DNA from: Lichenicola sp964248625
Lineage (GTDB): Bacteria > Pseudomonadota > Alphaproteobacteria > Acetobacterales > Acetobacteraceae
Reading direction: 5' to 3'
Assembly: GCA_964248625.1 (NCBI GenBank)
Contig: CAXTZG010000003.1
Location: forward strand, 1 to 64,000
DNA: 64,000 nt
The first letter of the stretch is position 1; each line of letters starts with the position of its first letter. The notes under the pieces are model-generated. The model was not told where the DNA came from. It saw only the letters and a program-made list of their open reading frames with translations, and searched no databases. This document shows, piece after piece, positions 57,337-64,000 of this stretch. Made by a program: the position numbers and the translations under genes.

Positions 57337-58839
57337 ATGCAGCAGGTGGCGATGCTCTGCGAGCTCGTCGAGGGCAGGCCCGCGACGGTCGAGCTCGGCG
57401 AGACGAAGATCCTGCTGCTGCGCCAGGGCGACGTCGTGCGCGGTTTCAGCGCCGCCTGCCCGCATGCCGGCGCGCCGCTGGATCAGGGCGCCGTCTGCCA
57501 GGGACGCCTGATCTGCCCCTGGCACAAGGCGATGTTCGACATCACCGACGGCGCCCTGCTGGAGCCGCCGGCGCTGGAAGGGCTGCGTCGCTACCCCGTG
57601 GCGGTCGAGGATGGCAGGGTGCTGGCCTCGCCGGTGCCAATCGAGCCGCCGTCCCGCGCAGGCGGTCCCGACGACCGGACCATGGTGATCGTGGGCGCCG
57701 GCGCTGCCGGTGCCGCCGGTGCCGCCTTTCTGCGCGAATTCGGCTTCGCCGGCCGGATCGTGCTGGTCGGACACGAGGCGGGCGAGGCGTTCGACCGGAC
57801 CGCGCTGAGCAAGTTCGTGCTCGAAGGCGACATGGCGCCGCAGGAGGTGCCGCCGCTGCATCCGGACGGCTTCTACGCGGCACACGGGATCGAGCGCCTG
57901 CACGACAGCGTGCTGGCCATCGATCCCGTGGGCCGCACCCTGACGCTGTCCGACGGCGCGCGCCTGTCCTACAGCGCGGCACTGCTGGCCCCTGGCGGCA
58001 TCCCGCGGCCGCTCGACGTGCCGGGCCGGGATCGTCCCGGCGTGCACGTGCTGCGCAGCCGCGCCGACGCGGCCGCGATCCTGGCGGAGCTGCCGGACAG
58101 GCCGCGCGTGGTGATCGTCGGCGGCGGCTTCATCGGTCTCGAGGCGGCCTCGGCGCTGCGCAAGCAGCAGATCCCGGTTCAGGTCATCCTGTCGCAGGAG
58201 ATCCCGTTCGAGCCGATCCTCGGCGCCGAGATCGGCACCATGCTGCGCCGGCTGCACGAGACCAACGGGGTCGTGTTCCAGACGGGCGCCGCCGTGGTCG
58301 CTCTCGAGGGGGATGGCACGGATGGCCGGGTGCAGGCCGTGCGGCTGGAGGATGGCCGGCGGATCGAGGCGGATCTGGTGCTGGCCGGCGTGGGCGTGCG
58401 GCCGGCGACGGCGTTCGCAGCCGAGCTGGGGCTGGCGGAGGATGGCGGGCTCGACACCGACCGCGGCATGCGGGTGTGCGACGGGATCTATGCCGCAGGC
58501 GACGTGGCGCGGTTTCCCTTCGGCGACGACGACGGCGACCGCATCCGCGTTGAGCACTGGCGGGTGGCGCAGCAGCATGCGCGGGTCGCTGCGCGCAACA
58601 TGCTGGGCGGCAACGCGCGGTTCGAGCAGCCGCCGTTCTTCTGGACCTACCATTACGGCAAGCGGATCGAGGTGCATGGCCACCCGTCCGGCTTCGATCG
58701 GGTCGAGATCGACGGCGATCTGGACGCGCCGGCGTTCGTGGCGCGGCAGTTCCGCGACGGCGCGCTGGTCGGGCTGATCGGATGCGAGCGCGACACCGAG
58801 CTGGCCGAACTCGCGCTGCAGCTCCCGGCGCGCCCCTGA
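57337..58839 (+). CDS. Rieske-domain NAD(P)/FAD-dependent oxidoreductase (AIF-like)
   Basis: A 500-residue fusion. An N-terminal Rieske [2Fe-2S] domain (about 1-105) has ligands Cys41, His43 ('AACPHAGAPL') and Cys60, His63 ('LICPWHKAMFD'). A FAD/NAD domain of the ferredoxin-reductase class follows with 'MVIVGAGAAGAAGAAFL', 'RVVIVGGGFIGLEAASALRK' and 'GIYAAGDVARFPFG', and closes with a reductase C-terminal domain. It resembles AIF-like and dioxygenase reductase proteins; the electron acceptor is unknown. GGAG precedes the ATG. It follows motA by 57 bases but has no obvious link to motility. Confidence 0.9.
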   Translation: MQQVAMLCELVEGRPATVELGETKILLLRQGDVVRGFSAACPHAGAPLDQGAVCQGRLICPWHKAMFDITDGALLEPPALEGLRRYPVAVEDGRVLASPVPIEPPSRAGGPDDRTMVIVGAGAAGAAGAAFLREFGFAGRIVLVGHEAGEAFDRTALSKFVLEGDMAPQEVPPLHPDGFYAAHGIERLHDSVLAIDPVGRTLTLSDGARLSYSAALLAPGGIPRPLDVPGRDRPGVHVLRSRADAAAILAELPDRPRVVIVGGGFIGLEAASALRKQQIPVQVILSQEIPFEPILGAEIGTMLRRLHETNGVVFQTGAAVVALEGDGTDGRVQAVRLEDGRRIEADLVLAGVGVRPATAFAAELGLAEDGGLDTDRGMRVCDGIYAAGDVARFPFGDDDGDRIRVEHWRVAQQHARVAARNMLGGNARFEQPPFFWTYHYGKRIEVHGHPSGFDRVEIDGDLDAPAFVARQFRDGALVGLIGCERDTELAELALQLPARP

Positions 58840-58850
58840 GGGCCCGAGCC

Positions 58851-59273
58851 TCAGCGCCTGGCCGCACTCGCCTGCCGCGCGATCCGTGCCACCGCAGCGC
58901 TGAAGCGCGGGTCACTGTCGCGCAGCGCGTCCGGCGCGAACCACGCCGCCTCCAGCGCGTCGTCGCCAGCGTTGGGCGTCCCGGCAACCCAGTCGCAGGC
59001 GATCGCCAGCAGGATGACATGATGCTGCAGCGTGCCGTCCGGGGCGCGGCCGATGATGTCGAGCGCCTCGATCAGCCTTGTGGCGCGGCCCTCGATGCCG
59101 GTCTCCTCGCGAAGCTCCCGCTCCACGGCCGCGAACAGCGTCTCGCCCGCCTCGACCCGGCCGCCCGGACAGCCCCACAACCCCTGGTCCGGCGGGTTCG
59201 CGCGCCGCACCAGCAGGATCTGCGACTCGTGCACCAGCACGGCGATCACCGCCGCCACCGGTGCCGGGCTCAT
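58851..59273 (-). CDS. Nudix hydrolase
   Basis: A 140-residue pyrophosphohydrolase with a complete Nudix box at residues 37-60 ('GGRVEAGETLFAAVERELRE' then 'ETGI'), the G-x5-E-x7-REUxEExGU pattern. It resembles ADP-ribose pyrophosphatase or MutT-like members that act on nucleoside diphosphates linked to another moiety; the exact substrate is unknown. Its start overlaps the stop of the methionine-sulfoxide reductase gene (ATGA), suggesting a shared oxidative-damage role. Confidence 0.92.
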   Translation of the reverse strand: MSPAPVAAVIAVLVHESQILLVRRANPPDQGLWGCPGGRVEAGETLFAAVERELREETGIEGRATRLIEALDIIGRAPDGTLQHHVILLAIACDWVAGTPNAGDDALEAAWFAPDALRDSDPRFSAAVARIARQASAARR

Positions 59274-59743
59274 GGAACGTCGAGCGACCGCATCAGCAGA
59301 CCGGCCGCGGTCTCGCACAAGGCCTGGTCGGCGGCGGTGAAGCGGTTCGCCACCGGACTGTCGATGTCGAGCACGCCCAGCAGCGCGCCGTTCCGGATCA
59401 GCGGCACCACGATCTCGCTGCGGGAGGCGGCATCACAGGCGATGTGGCCGGGGAACAGGTGCACGTCCGGAACCAGGATCGTTTCGCGCCGCTCGGCCGC
59501 GGTGCCGCACACGCCCCGGCCCAGCGGAATGCGCACGCAGGCCACCCGGCCCTGGAACGGCCCCAGCACCAGATCCTCCCCGCGCAGGAAATAGAACCCC
59601 GCCCAGTTCACGTCCGGCAGGCTCTGGAACAGCAGCGCCGCCATGTTGGCGGAATTCGCGATCAGATCGCGCTCGCCCGCGAACACCGCTGCCAGCGTCT
59701 CGATCAGGTTGTCCGGATCGGCGGCTGCCTGGTCGAGCTGCAT
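59270..59743 (-). CDS. msrC: Free methionine-(R)-sulfoxide reductase (GAF domain, MsrC/YebR type)
   Basis: A 157-residue GAF-domain enzyme that reduces free methionine-R-sulfoxide. It shows 'LPDVNWAGFYFLRGEDLVLG', then 'GPFQGRVACVRIPLGRGVCG' and 'GHIACDAASRSEIVVPLI'. The three family Cys are present at 69, 79 and 103. ATG 59743 fits the family N-terminus; the upstream frame runs into the tRNA. It is translationally coupled to the Nudix gene. Confidence 0.92.
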   Translation of the reverse strand: MQLDQAAADPDNLIETLAAVFAGERDLIANSANMAALLFQSLPDVNWAGFYFLRGEDLVLGPFQGRVACVRIPLGRGVCGTAAERRETILVPDVHLFPGHIACDAASRSEIVVPLIRNGALLGVLDIDSPVANRFTAADQALCETAAGLLMRSLDVP

Positions 59744-59770
59744 GCGCGCACCGTGTGGTGGAAGGAGCAG

Positions 59771-59847
59771 TGGCGCACCCGGAAAGACTCGAACTTCCAA
59801 CCCCCAGATTCGTAGTCTGGTGCTCTATCCAATTGAGCTACGGGTGC
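59771..59847 (-). tRNA. tRNA-Arg (anticodon ACG)
   Basis: A 77-base cloverleaf on the minus strand. The acceptor stem GCACCCG pairs with CGGGTGC, with discriminator G and encoded CCA. The D arm is GCTC/GAGC, the anticodon stem CCAGA/TCTGG holds the loop CTACGAA (anticodon ACG), and the T loop is TTCGAGT. It reads CGT/CGC arginine codons after adenosine deamination to inosine. It lies 27 bases upstream of the msrC start. Confidence 0.96.
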
Positions 59848-59904
59848 CTGGCCAATGCGGGCGGGGTGTAACGGATGGGGAAATGCTCCGCAAGCCCCGG
59901 CCGC

Positions 59905-60366
59905 TCAATTCCCGAACGCCCGGCTCAGCGGGTGGTCGGCCGGACGGACCAGCACCACGTGGGCGCGGCAGGACGGGGTGCCGTAGGTGCCGTCGATCCG
60001 GGTGCCGTCGGCGGCGAGACGGCCCTCGAACACCATCGGCAACGGCTTCTTGTTCATGTCGACGAGCGCCAGCTGCGCGTGCAGGCGCGGATCGCCCGCC
60101 GGACGCCGGCCATGCAGCACCAGCACCCCGCTGGTGGGGATGAAGGAGATGTCGCGTCCGTCCACCAGCAGCCGGGCGGCGGTCCGGTCCGGGCAGCGAC
60201 CCTTGTCGGTGACCAGCGTGCCGGTCCATTCGCCGTTCGGATCGCCCGGTGTCCCGACGCCGCCGCATGCCGTGAGCAGCAGGCCGGGCAGCAGCGCCAT
60301 GAGCGTCCGGAGCCCGGCCGGGACGCTTCGACGGGCCCGCGCGCCCTGGGGCTGGTGCATGCTCAT
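59905..60366 (-). CDS. Putative lipoprotein of unknown function
   Basis: A 153-residue lipoprotein. The signal 'LRTLMALLPGLLLTACGG' has a lipobox with Cys34. The mature domain of about 120 residues ('GEWTGTLVTDKGRCPDRTAA' and 'MVFEGRLAADGTRIDGTYG') looks like a small beta-rich fold, with two further Cys ('GRCPD', 'PSCRAH') that could form a disulfide. GGAGG lies 6 bases before the ATG. Family and function are unknown. Confidence 0.8.
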   Translation of the reverse strand: MSMHQPQGARARRSVPAGLRTLMALLPGLLLTACGGVGTPGDPNGEWTGTLVTDKGRCPDRTAARLLVDGRDISFIPTSGVLVLHGRRPAGDPRLHAQLALVDMNKKPLPMVFEGRLAADGTRIDGTYGTPSCRAHVVLVRPADHPLSRAFGN

Positions 60367-60478
60367 GATCGTCCTCCGCCCTGGCTCCTGCCGGCCCGGG
60401 TGGGTATAGCAAGCCGGACCGTTTTTGCGATCCTGCGGCCCGTCCCGGCGCGGCCCTCCTGTTCGAAGGTCCATCACC

Positions 60479-62050
60479 ATGAGCGAGCTCGAAGCCGTCC
60501 TGCACGAGGACCGGGTCCTGATCCTGGATTTCGGCAGCCAGGTGACCCAGCTCATCGCCCGCCGCGTGCGCGAAAGCGGCGTCTACTGCGAGATCTGGCC
60601 GTTCAATGTCGATCCCGGGCGCATCGCGGGCTTCGGCGCGCGCGGCATCATCCTGTCCGGCGGCCCGGCCAGCGTTACCGAGGCGGCGTCGCCGCGCGTG
60701 CCGGACGAGGTGTTCGCCCTCGGCATGCCGGTGCTGGGCATCTGCTACGGCCAGCAGGCGATGTGCGCGCAGCTGGGCGGCGCGGTCGAGACGCACGAGC
60801 ATCGCGAGTTCGGCCGCGCCCATGTTGAGGTACTGGAGGACAGCGCCCTGCTGCGTGGCATCTGGCAGCGCGGCGCGCGCGAGCAGGTGTGGATGAGCCA
60901 TGGCGACCGCGTGACGCGCCTGCCTCCCGGCTTCAAGGCGGTGGCGGTCAGCGAAGGCGCGCCTTATGCCATCATCGTCGACGAGGGCCGGCGGCTGTAT
61001 GGCGTGCAGTTCCATCCCGAGGTGGTGCACACGCCGCACGGGGCGGCGCTGCTGCGCAACTTCACCCACGACGTCGCCGGCTGCCGGGGTGCCTGGACCA
61101 TGGCCGGGTTCCGCGACCTCGAGATCGAGCGCATCCGCGCCCAGGTCGGCACCGGCCGGGTGATCTGCGGCCTGTCGGGCGGCGTCGACAGCTCGGTGGC
61201 GGCGGTGCTGATCCACGAGGCGATCGGCGACCAGCTCACCTGCATCTTCGTCGATCACGGCATGCTGCGCGCGGGCGAGGCGGAGGAGGTGGTCGGCACC
61301 TTCCGCGGCCGGTTCAACATCCGGCTGATCCATCGCGACGCCAGCGACCTGTTCCTGGGCGCACTCGCCGGCGTCACCGACCCCGAGACCAAGCGCAAGA
61401 CCATCGGCCGGCTGTTCATCGAGGTGTTCGACGAGGAGGCGAACACCCTGGGCGGCGCCGACTTCCTGGCGCAGGGCACGCTGTATCCGGACGTGATCGA
61501 GAGCGTGAGCTTCACCGGCGGCCCGTCGGTGACGATCAAGAGCCACCACAATGTCGGCGGCCTGCCGGAGCGGATGCGCATGCAGCTGGTCGAGCCGCTG
61601 CGCGAGCTGTTCAAGGACGAGGTGCGGGTGCTGGGGCGCGAGCTCGACATCCCCGAGAGCATCGTCGGGCGGCATCCGTTCCCGGGGCCGGGGCTGGCGA
61701 TCCGCATTCCGGGCGACATCGACCGCGACAAGCTCGACCTGCTGCGCCGCGTCGACACCATCTTCCTCGAGGAGATCCGCTCGGCCGGCCTCTACGATGC
61801 GATCTGGCAGGCCTTCGCGGTGCTGCTGCCGGTGCGCACCGTCGGCGTGATGGGCGACGGCCGCACCTACGACCAGGCCTGCGCGCTCAGGGCGGTGACC
61901 AGCACCGACGGCATGACCGCCGAGGTGTATCCGTTCGACATGGGCTTCCTGAACCGGGTCGCCGGGCGGATCGTCAACGAGGTGCGCGGCATCAACCGCG
62001 TGACCTACGACATCACCTCCAAGCCGCCCGGCACCATCGAGTGGGAGTGA
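60479..62050 (+). CDS. guaA: GMP synthase (glutamine-hydrolysing)
   Basis: A 523-residue enzyme converting XMP to GMP. The N-terminal class I glutaminase domain (about 1-210) has nucleophile Cys in 'VLGICYGQQAMCAQLGG' and the His/Glu pair in 'GVQFHPEVVHTPHG'. The ATP-pyrophosphatase domain has the P-loop 'VICGLSGGVDSSVAAVLI'. The C-terminal dimerisation domain ends 'YDITSKPPGTIEWE', the family's usual end. AAGG lies 9 bases before the ATG. It is divergent from the lipoprotein gene. Confidence 0.97.
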   Translation: MSELEAVLHEDRVLILDFGSQVTQLIARRVRESGVYCEIWPFNVDPGRIAGFGARGIILSGGPASVTEAASPRVPDEVFALGMPVLGICYGQQAMCAQLGGAVETHEHREFGRAHVEVLEDSALLRGIWQRGAREQVWMSHGDRVTRLPPGFKAVAVSEGAPYAIIVDEGRRLYGVQFHPEVVHTPHGAALLRNFTHDVAGCRGAWTMAGFRDLEIERIRAQVGTGRVICGLSGGVDSSVAAVLIHEAIGDQLTCIFVDHGMLRAGEAEEVVGTFRGRFNIRLIHRDASDLFLGALAGVTDPETKRKTIGRLFIEVFDEEANTLGGADFLAQGTLYPDVIESVSFTGGPSVTIKSHHNVGGLPERMRMQLVEPLRELFKDEVRVLGRELDIPESIVGRHPFPGPGLAIRIPGDIDRDKLDLLRRVDTIFLEEIRSAGLYDAIWQAFAVLLPVRTVGVMGDGRTYDQACALRAVTSTDGMTAEVYPFDMGFLNRVAGRIVNEVRGINRVTYDITSKPPGTIEWE

Positions 62051-62070
62051 CGCAAGGCCTTCCGCCGATG

Positions 62071-62088
62071 CGCCGGCAGGATCCGGCG
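62071..62088 (+). terminator. Possible guaA terminator hairpin
   Basis: CGCCGG and CCGGCG pair perfectly around the 6-base loop CAGGAT, 20 bases after the guaA stop. Only a loose T-rich stretch (TTTCTTAA) follows some 20 bases later, so the call is tentative. Confidence 0.35.
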
Positions 62089-62156
62089 TGGGAGCCGCCT
62101 TCAGCATTTCTTAACAGGCATGCGCTAGGACCTGAACGGTGGTCAGGAACGATGAC

Positions 62157-64000
62157 GTGCAAGCAAGCGGGCGGGAGCGCCGATACCCATCGTTGAGCTG
62201 CCGGGTGACGCGCCTGCTCAAGCGCGTCGTCGTCACCATGGGCCTGTTCATGGCGCCGCACGGGGCGAGCGCCCAGTTCACCAGGTTCCAGAACTATACC
62301 GACGAGCAGGGTCTCGGCACCCTCGCGGTCACCTCCTTCGCCCAGGCCGGGGCCGGAAACATCCTGATCGGCACGGAAGGCGGCCTCTACGAGCACGATG
62401 GCGCCCGCATCGCGCCCTATACCGCACCGGGGCTGCCCTCCTCGCCGCTGATAAACCAGATCGCGTTCGATGCGAACGACAGGCTCTGGGTGGTCACGCC
62501 CGACGGCGTCTTCGTGCGCGATGGCGCGGCCTTCCGGCCGATCGACATCGGTCGGCGCTCGCTCGACGCGGGATCGTATCATGGCCTGGCGTTGAACAAG
62601 GATCGCGCCGTGCTCGACGCCGGCGGCGTCCTGCTGAGCGTTCCGATCGGCCGATCCGGGGTCGGGATGCCGTCACCGCTGTTCGATGCCGCAACGACGA
62701 GCAGGGTTCCCGCGCTCGCGACCGCGCGCTTCGTCGTGGCGGACGGAAGCGACGGGCTGCTGATCGGGTGCGGCCACATCCTGTGCAGGTCTGGCCGCCA
62801 GCAGGTGACGACGCTCGGACCCGAAGCAGGCCTGCCCGGTGACGAGTGGCTGGCGGCACTCGACGCTCCCGACGGCGTGCTCTGGGTGCGCAGCCTTGAT
62901 CATCTGGCCTGGAGAAGCCCGGGCCAGACATCCTTCCGCGTCGTCGAGGTGCCGGGCCATTCCAGCTCCTATTTCGCCGGTCATCCCGGGCAGCTCGACC
63001 TCGCCCCCGACGGTCGGGGCGGGGTGCTCACGGAGGGCGATAGCGATCTGCTCGACTTCCGGGGCGGGGCCTGGAGCGGGTATGACCGCCATGCCGGCGG
63101 CCTGCCGGACAACGTTGTCCATGGACTCTTGGTTGATCATGAAGGCTCGCTCTGGGTCGGCAGCGAGGGCGGCGGCGCCTTTCGCAGCATCGGCCTGGGA
63201 ACGTGGGAGCATTGGACCGCCGATGACGGGCTGCCCAACAACACCGTCTGGTCGATCGCGCGCCTTCCGAACGGCCAGCTGTGGGTCGCGACCGATCGCG
63301 GCACCGTCGCTCTCGGCGGCAGGCCCGGGCGGCTCCCCGGCAGCAACTACGCGCTTGCGGCGAGCCGGGCGGGACGGTTGTGGGCCATGTCCTTCGGCGG
63401 CGCGCTGCTGCGCCTGGATGCGCAGGGTCAGACCAGGGAGCGCGTGCCGTTCGCACCCACGGTGCTGCTGGCGACCATTGATCGCCGCAACCGGCTCTGG
63501 CTGGGAGCGCGCGAGGGCCTCTTTCTTGTGGAGGATGCGGATGCGGCGCTCGCCGACATCCATCCGAAGCTGGTTCTGCCGAACGGGAAGCTGAGCGTCG
63601 TCATCGATCCGTCCGGAGGCAACTGGGCGGTCGGGCCGGACGGCGTCTTCCAGCTCGGACAGGACAACGTCTTCCGCCGCGTGCTGTCTCCGGCAGTCCT
63701 GGGCAGCCATCCGGTCGATCTGGCATTTGCCCCGGACGGAACGATCTGGGTCGCCACCGAGGAAACCGGCATCAGTCGCTTCAGGCTGGCTGCCGGGCGC
63801 CTGCTTCCCCTGCCCAGCATCCGCCCGCCGACCGTCGGCTCGGACAGCATCCTCTTCCTCCACCGCGATCGATCCGACCGGCTCTGGGTCGGCAGCGATC
63901 ACGGCATCGACATGTTCGACGGGCGATCCTGGCGCCGCTTCGACAGCAGCCAGGGCCCCATCACCAACGACATGGATCAGCTGAGCGTCTATGAGGATAC
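62157..64000 (+). CDS. Periplasmic beta-propeller (Reg_prop) sensor protein, partial (cut by right edge)
   Basis: The frame is open from a GTG at 62157 (AGGAA 8 bases upstream) or a GTG at 62205 to the right edge, giving about 600 residues with no stop. A signal peptide is visible ('LLKRVVVTMGLFMAPHGASA' then Q). The rest consists of repeated beta-propeller blades with the Reg_prop pattern, seen as 'LWVVTPDGVF', 'LWVGSEGGGAF', 'LWVATDRGTV', 'LWLGAREGLF', 'IWVATEETGI' and 'LWVGSDHGIDMF', about eight or more copies. In known proteins such propellers precede a Y_Y_Y domain, a transmembrane helix and a histidine kinase or GGDEF output; that part lies outside the window. Confidence 0.85.
   Translation, partial: MQASGRERRYPSLSCRVTRLLKRVVVTMGLFMAPHGASAQFTRFQNYTDEQGLGTLAVTSFAQAGAGNILIGTEGGLYEHDGARIAPYTAPGLPSSPLINQIAFDANDRLWVVTPDGVFVRDGAAFRPIDIGRRSLDAGSYHGLALNKDRAVLDAGGVLLSVPIGRSGVGMPSPLFDAATTSRVPALATARFVVADGSDGLLIGCGHILCRSGRQQVTTLGPEAGLPGDEWLAALDAPDGVLWVRSLDHLAWRSPGQTSFRVVEVPGHSSSYFAGHPGQLDLAPDGRGGVLTEGDSDLLDFRGGAWSGYDRHAGGLPDNVVHGLLVDHEGSLWVGSEGGGAFRSIGLGTWEHWTADDGLPNNTVWSIARLPNGQLWVATDRGTVALGGRPGRLPGSNYALAASRAGRLWAMSFGGALLRLDAQGQTRERVPFAPTVLLATIDRRNRLWLGAREGLFLVEDADAALADIHPKLVLPNGKLSVVIDPSGGNWAVGPDGVFQLGQDNVFRRVLSPAVLGSHPVDLAFAPDGTIWVATEETGISRFRLAAGRLLPLPSIRPPTVGSDSILFLHRDRSDRLWVGSDHGIDMFDGRSWRRFDSSQGPITNDMDQLSVYED

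Overview
This window comes from a GC-rich alphaproteobacterial chromosome and most likely from the family Acetobacteraceae. That placement rests on a transaldolase fused to glucose-6-phosphate isomerase inside a complete pentose-phosphate gene block, a short 6-phosphogluconate dehydrogenase with an NAD-type binding fold, a MucR-type regulator, the alphaproteobacterial sppA-ihfB pair and a neighbourhood of lrp, trxB and lysR. It is an inference from gene content; no rRNA lies in the window. Coding density is very high and no gene-free stretch exceeds about 220 bases. No insertion sequence, phage, CRISPR array or rRNA was seen.

Layout. 1-10.8 kb, minus strand: a basic coiled-coil protein cut by the left edge, a small membrane protein, an ankyrin protein, then (read upstream to downstream) ndh, a metallo-beta-lactamase-fold hydrolase and glgX-treZ-treY, which turn glycogen-type glucan into trehalose. 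11.0-15.5 kb, plus: a two-gene RND efflux pump. 15.6-27.1 kb, plus: tkt, tal-pgi, gnd, zwf, two HAD phosphatases, pgl, rpiA and gntK, which together cover nearly the whole pentose-phosphate pathway plus gluconate entry. 27.1-29.4 kb: a chemoreceptor and a YaiI-family protein. 29.4-38.8 kb, minus: a tightly coupled string consisting of a CHCC zinc protein, polA, SCO1, then a five-gene peptide-type ABC transporter.

39-41.9 kb: a lipoprotein hydrolase, tRNA-Arg(CCG), two overlapping paralogous membrane microproteins, a zinc-ribbon protein, a small lipoprotein and a MucR-like regulator. 41.9-46.2 kb: a carotenoid oxygenase, a VC0807-type membrane protein and an aldehyde dehydrogenase, divergent from a TetR regulator. 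46.3-50 kb: sppA, ihfB, two small proteins and manC. 50-55.3 kb: lysR and trxB, divergent lrp, then a GT2-GtrA glycosyltransferase coupled to a GT39/ArnT-like transferase. 55.4-58.8 kb: motB, motA and a Rieske-flavoprotein reductase. 58.8-64 kb: a Nudix hydrolase, free-methionine-sulfoxide reductase, tRNA-Arg(ACG), a lipoprotein, guaA and a beta-propeller sensor cut by the right edge.

Two features recur. First, stop and start codons overlap by four bases (ATGA, GTGA or TTGA) at most operon junctions, which points to translational coupling; polA and the GT39 gene appear to start with TTG in this way. Second, four runs of exactly ten N interrupt treZ, tal-pgi, the carotenoid oxygenase gene and motB. 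Each breaks the reading frame, but the flanks show that these are assembly placeholders and not mutations.
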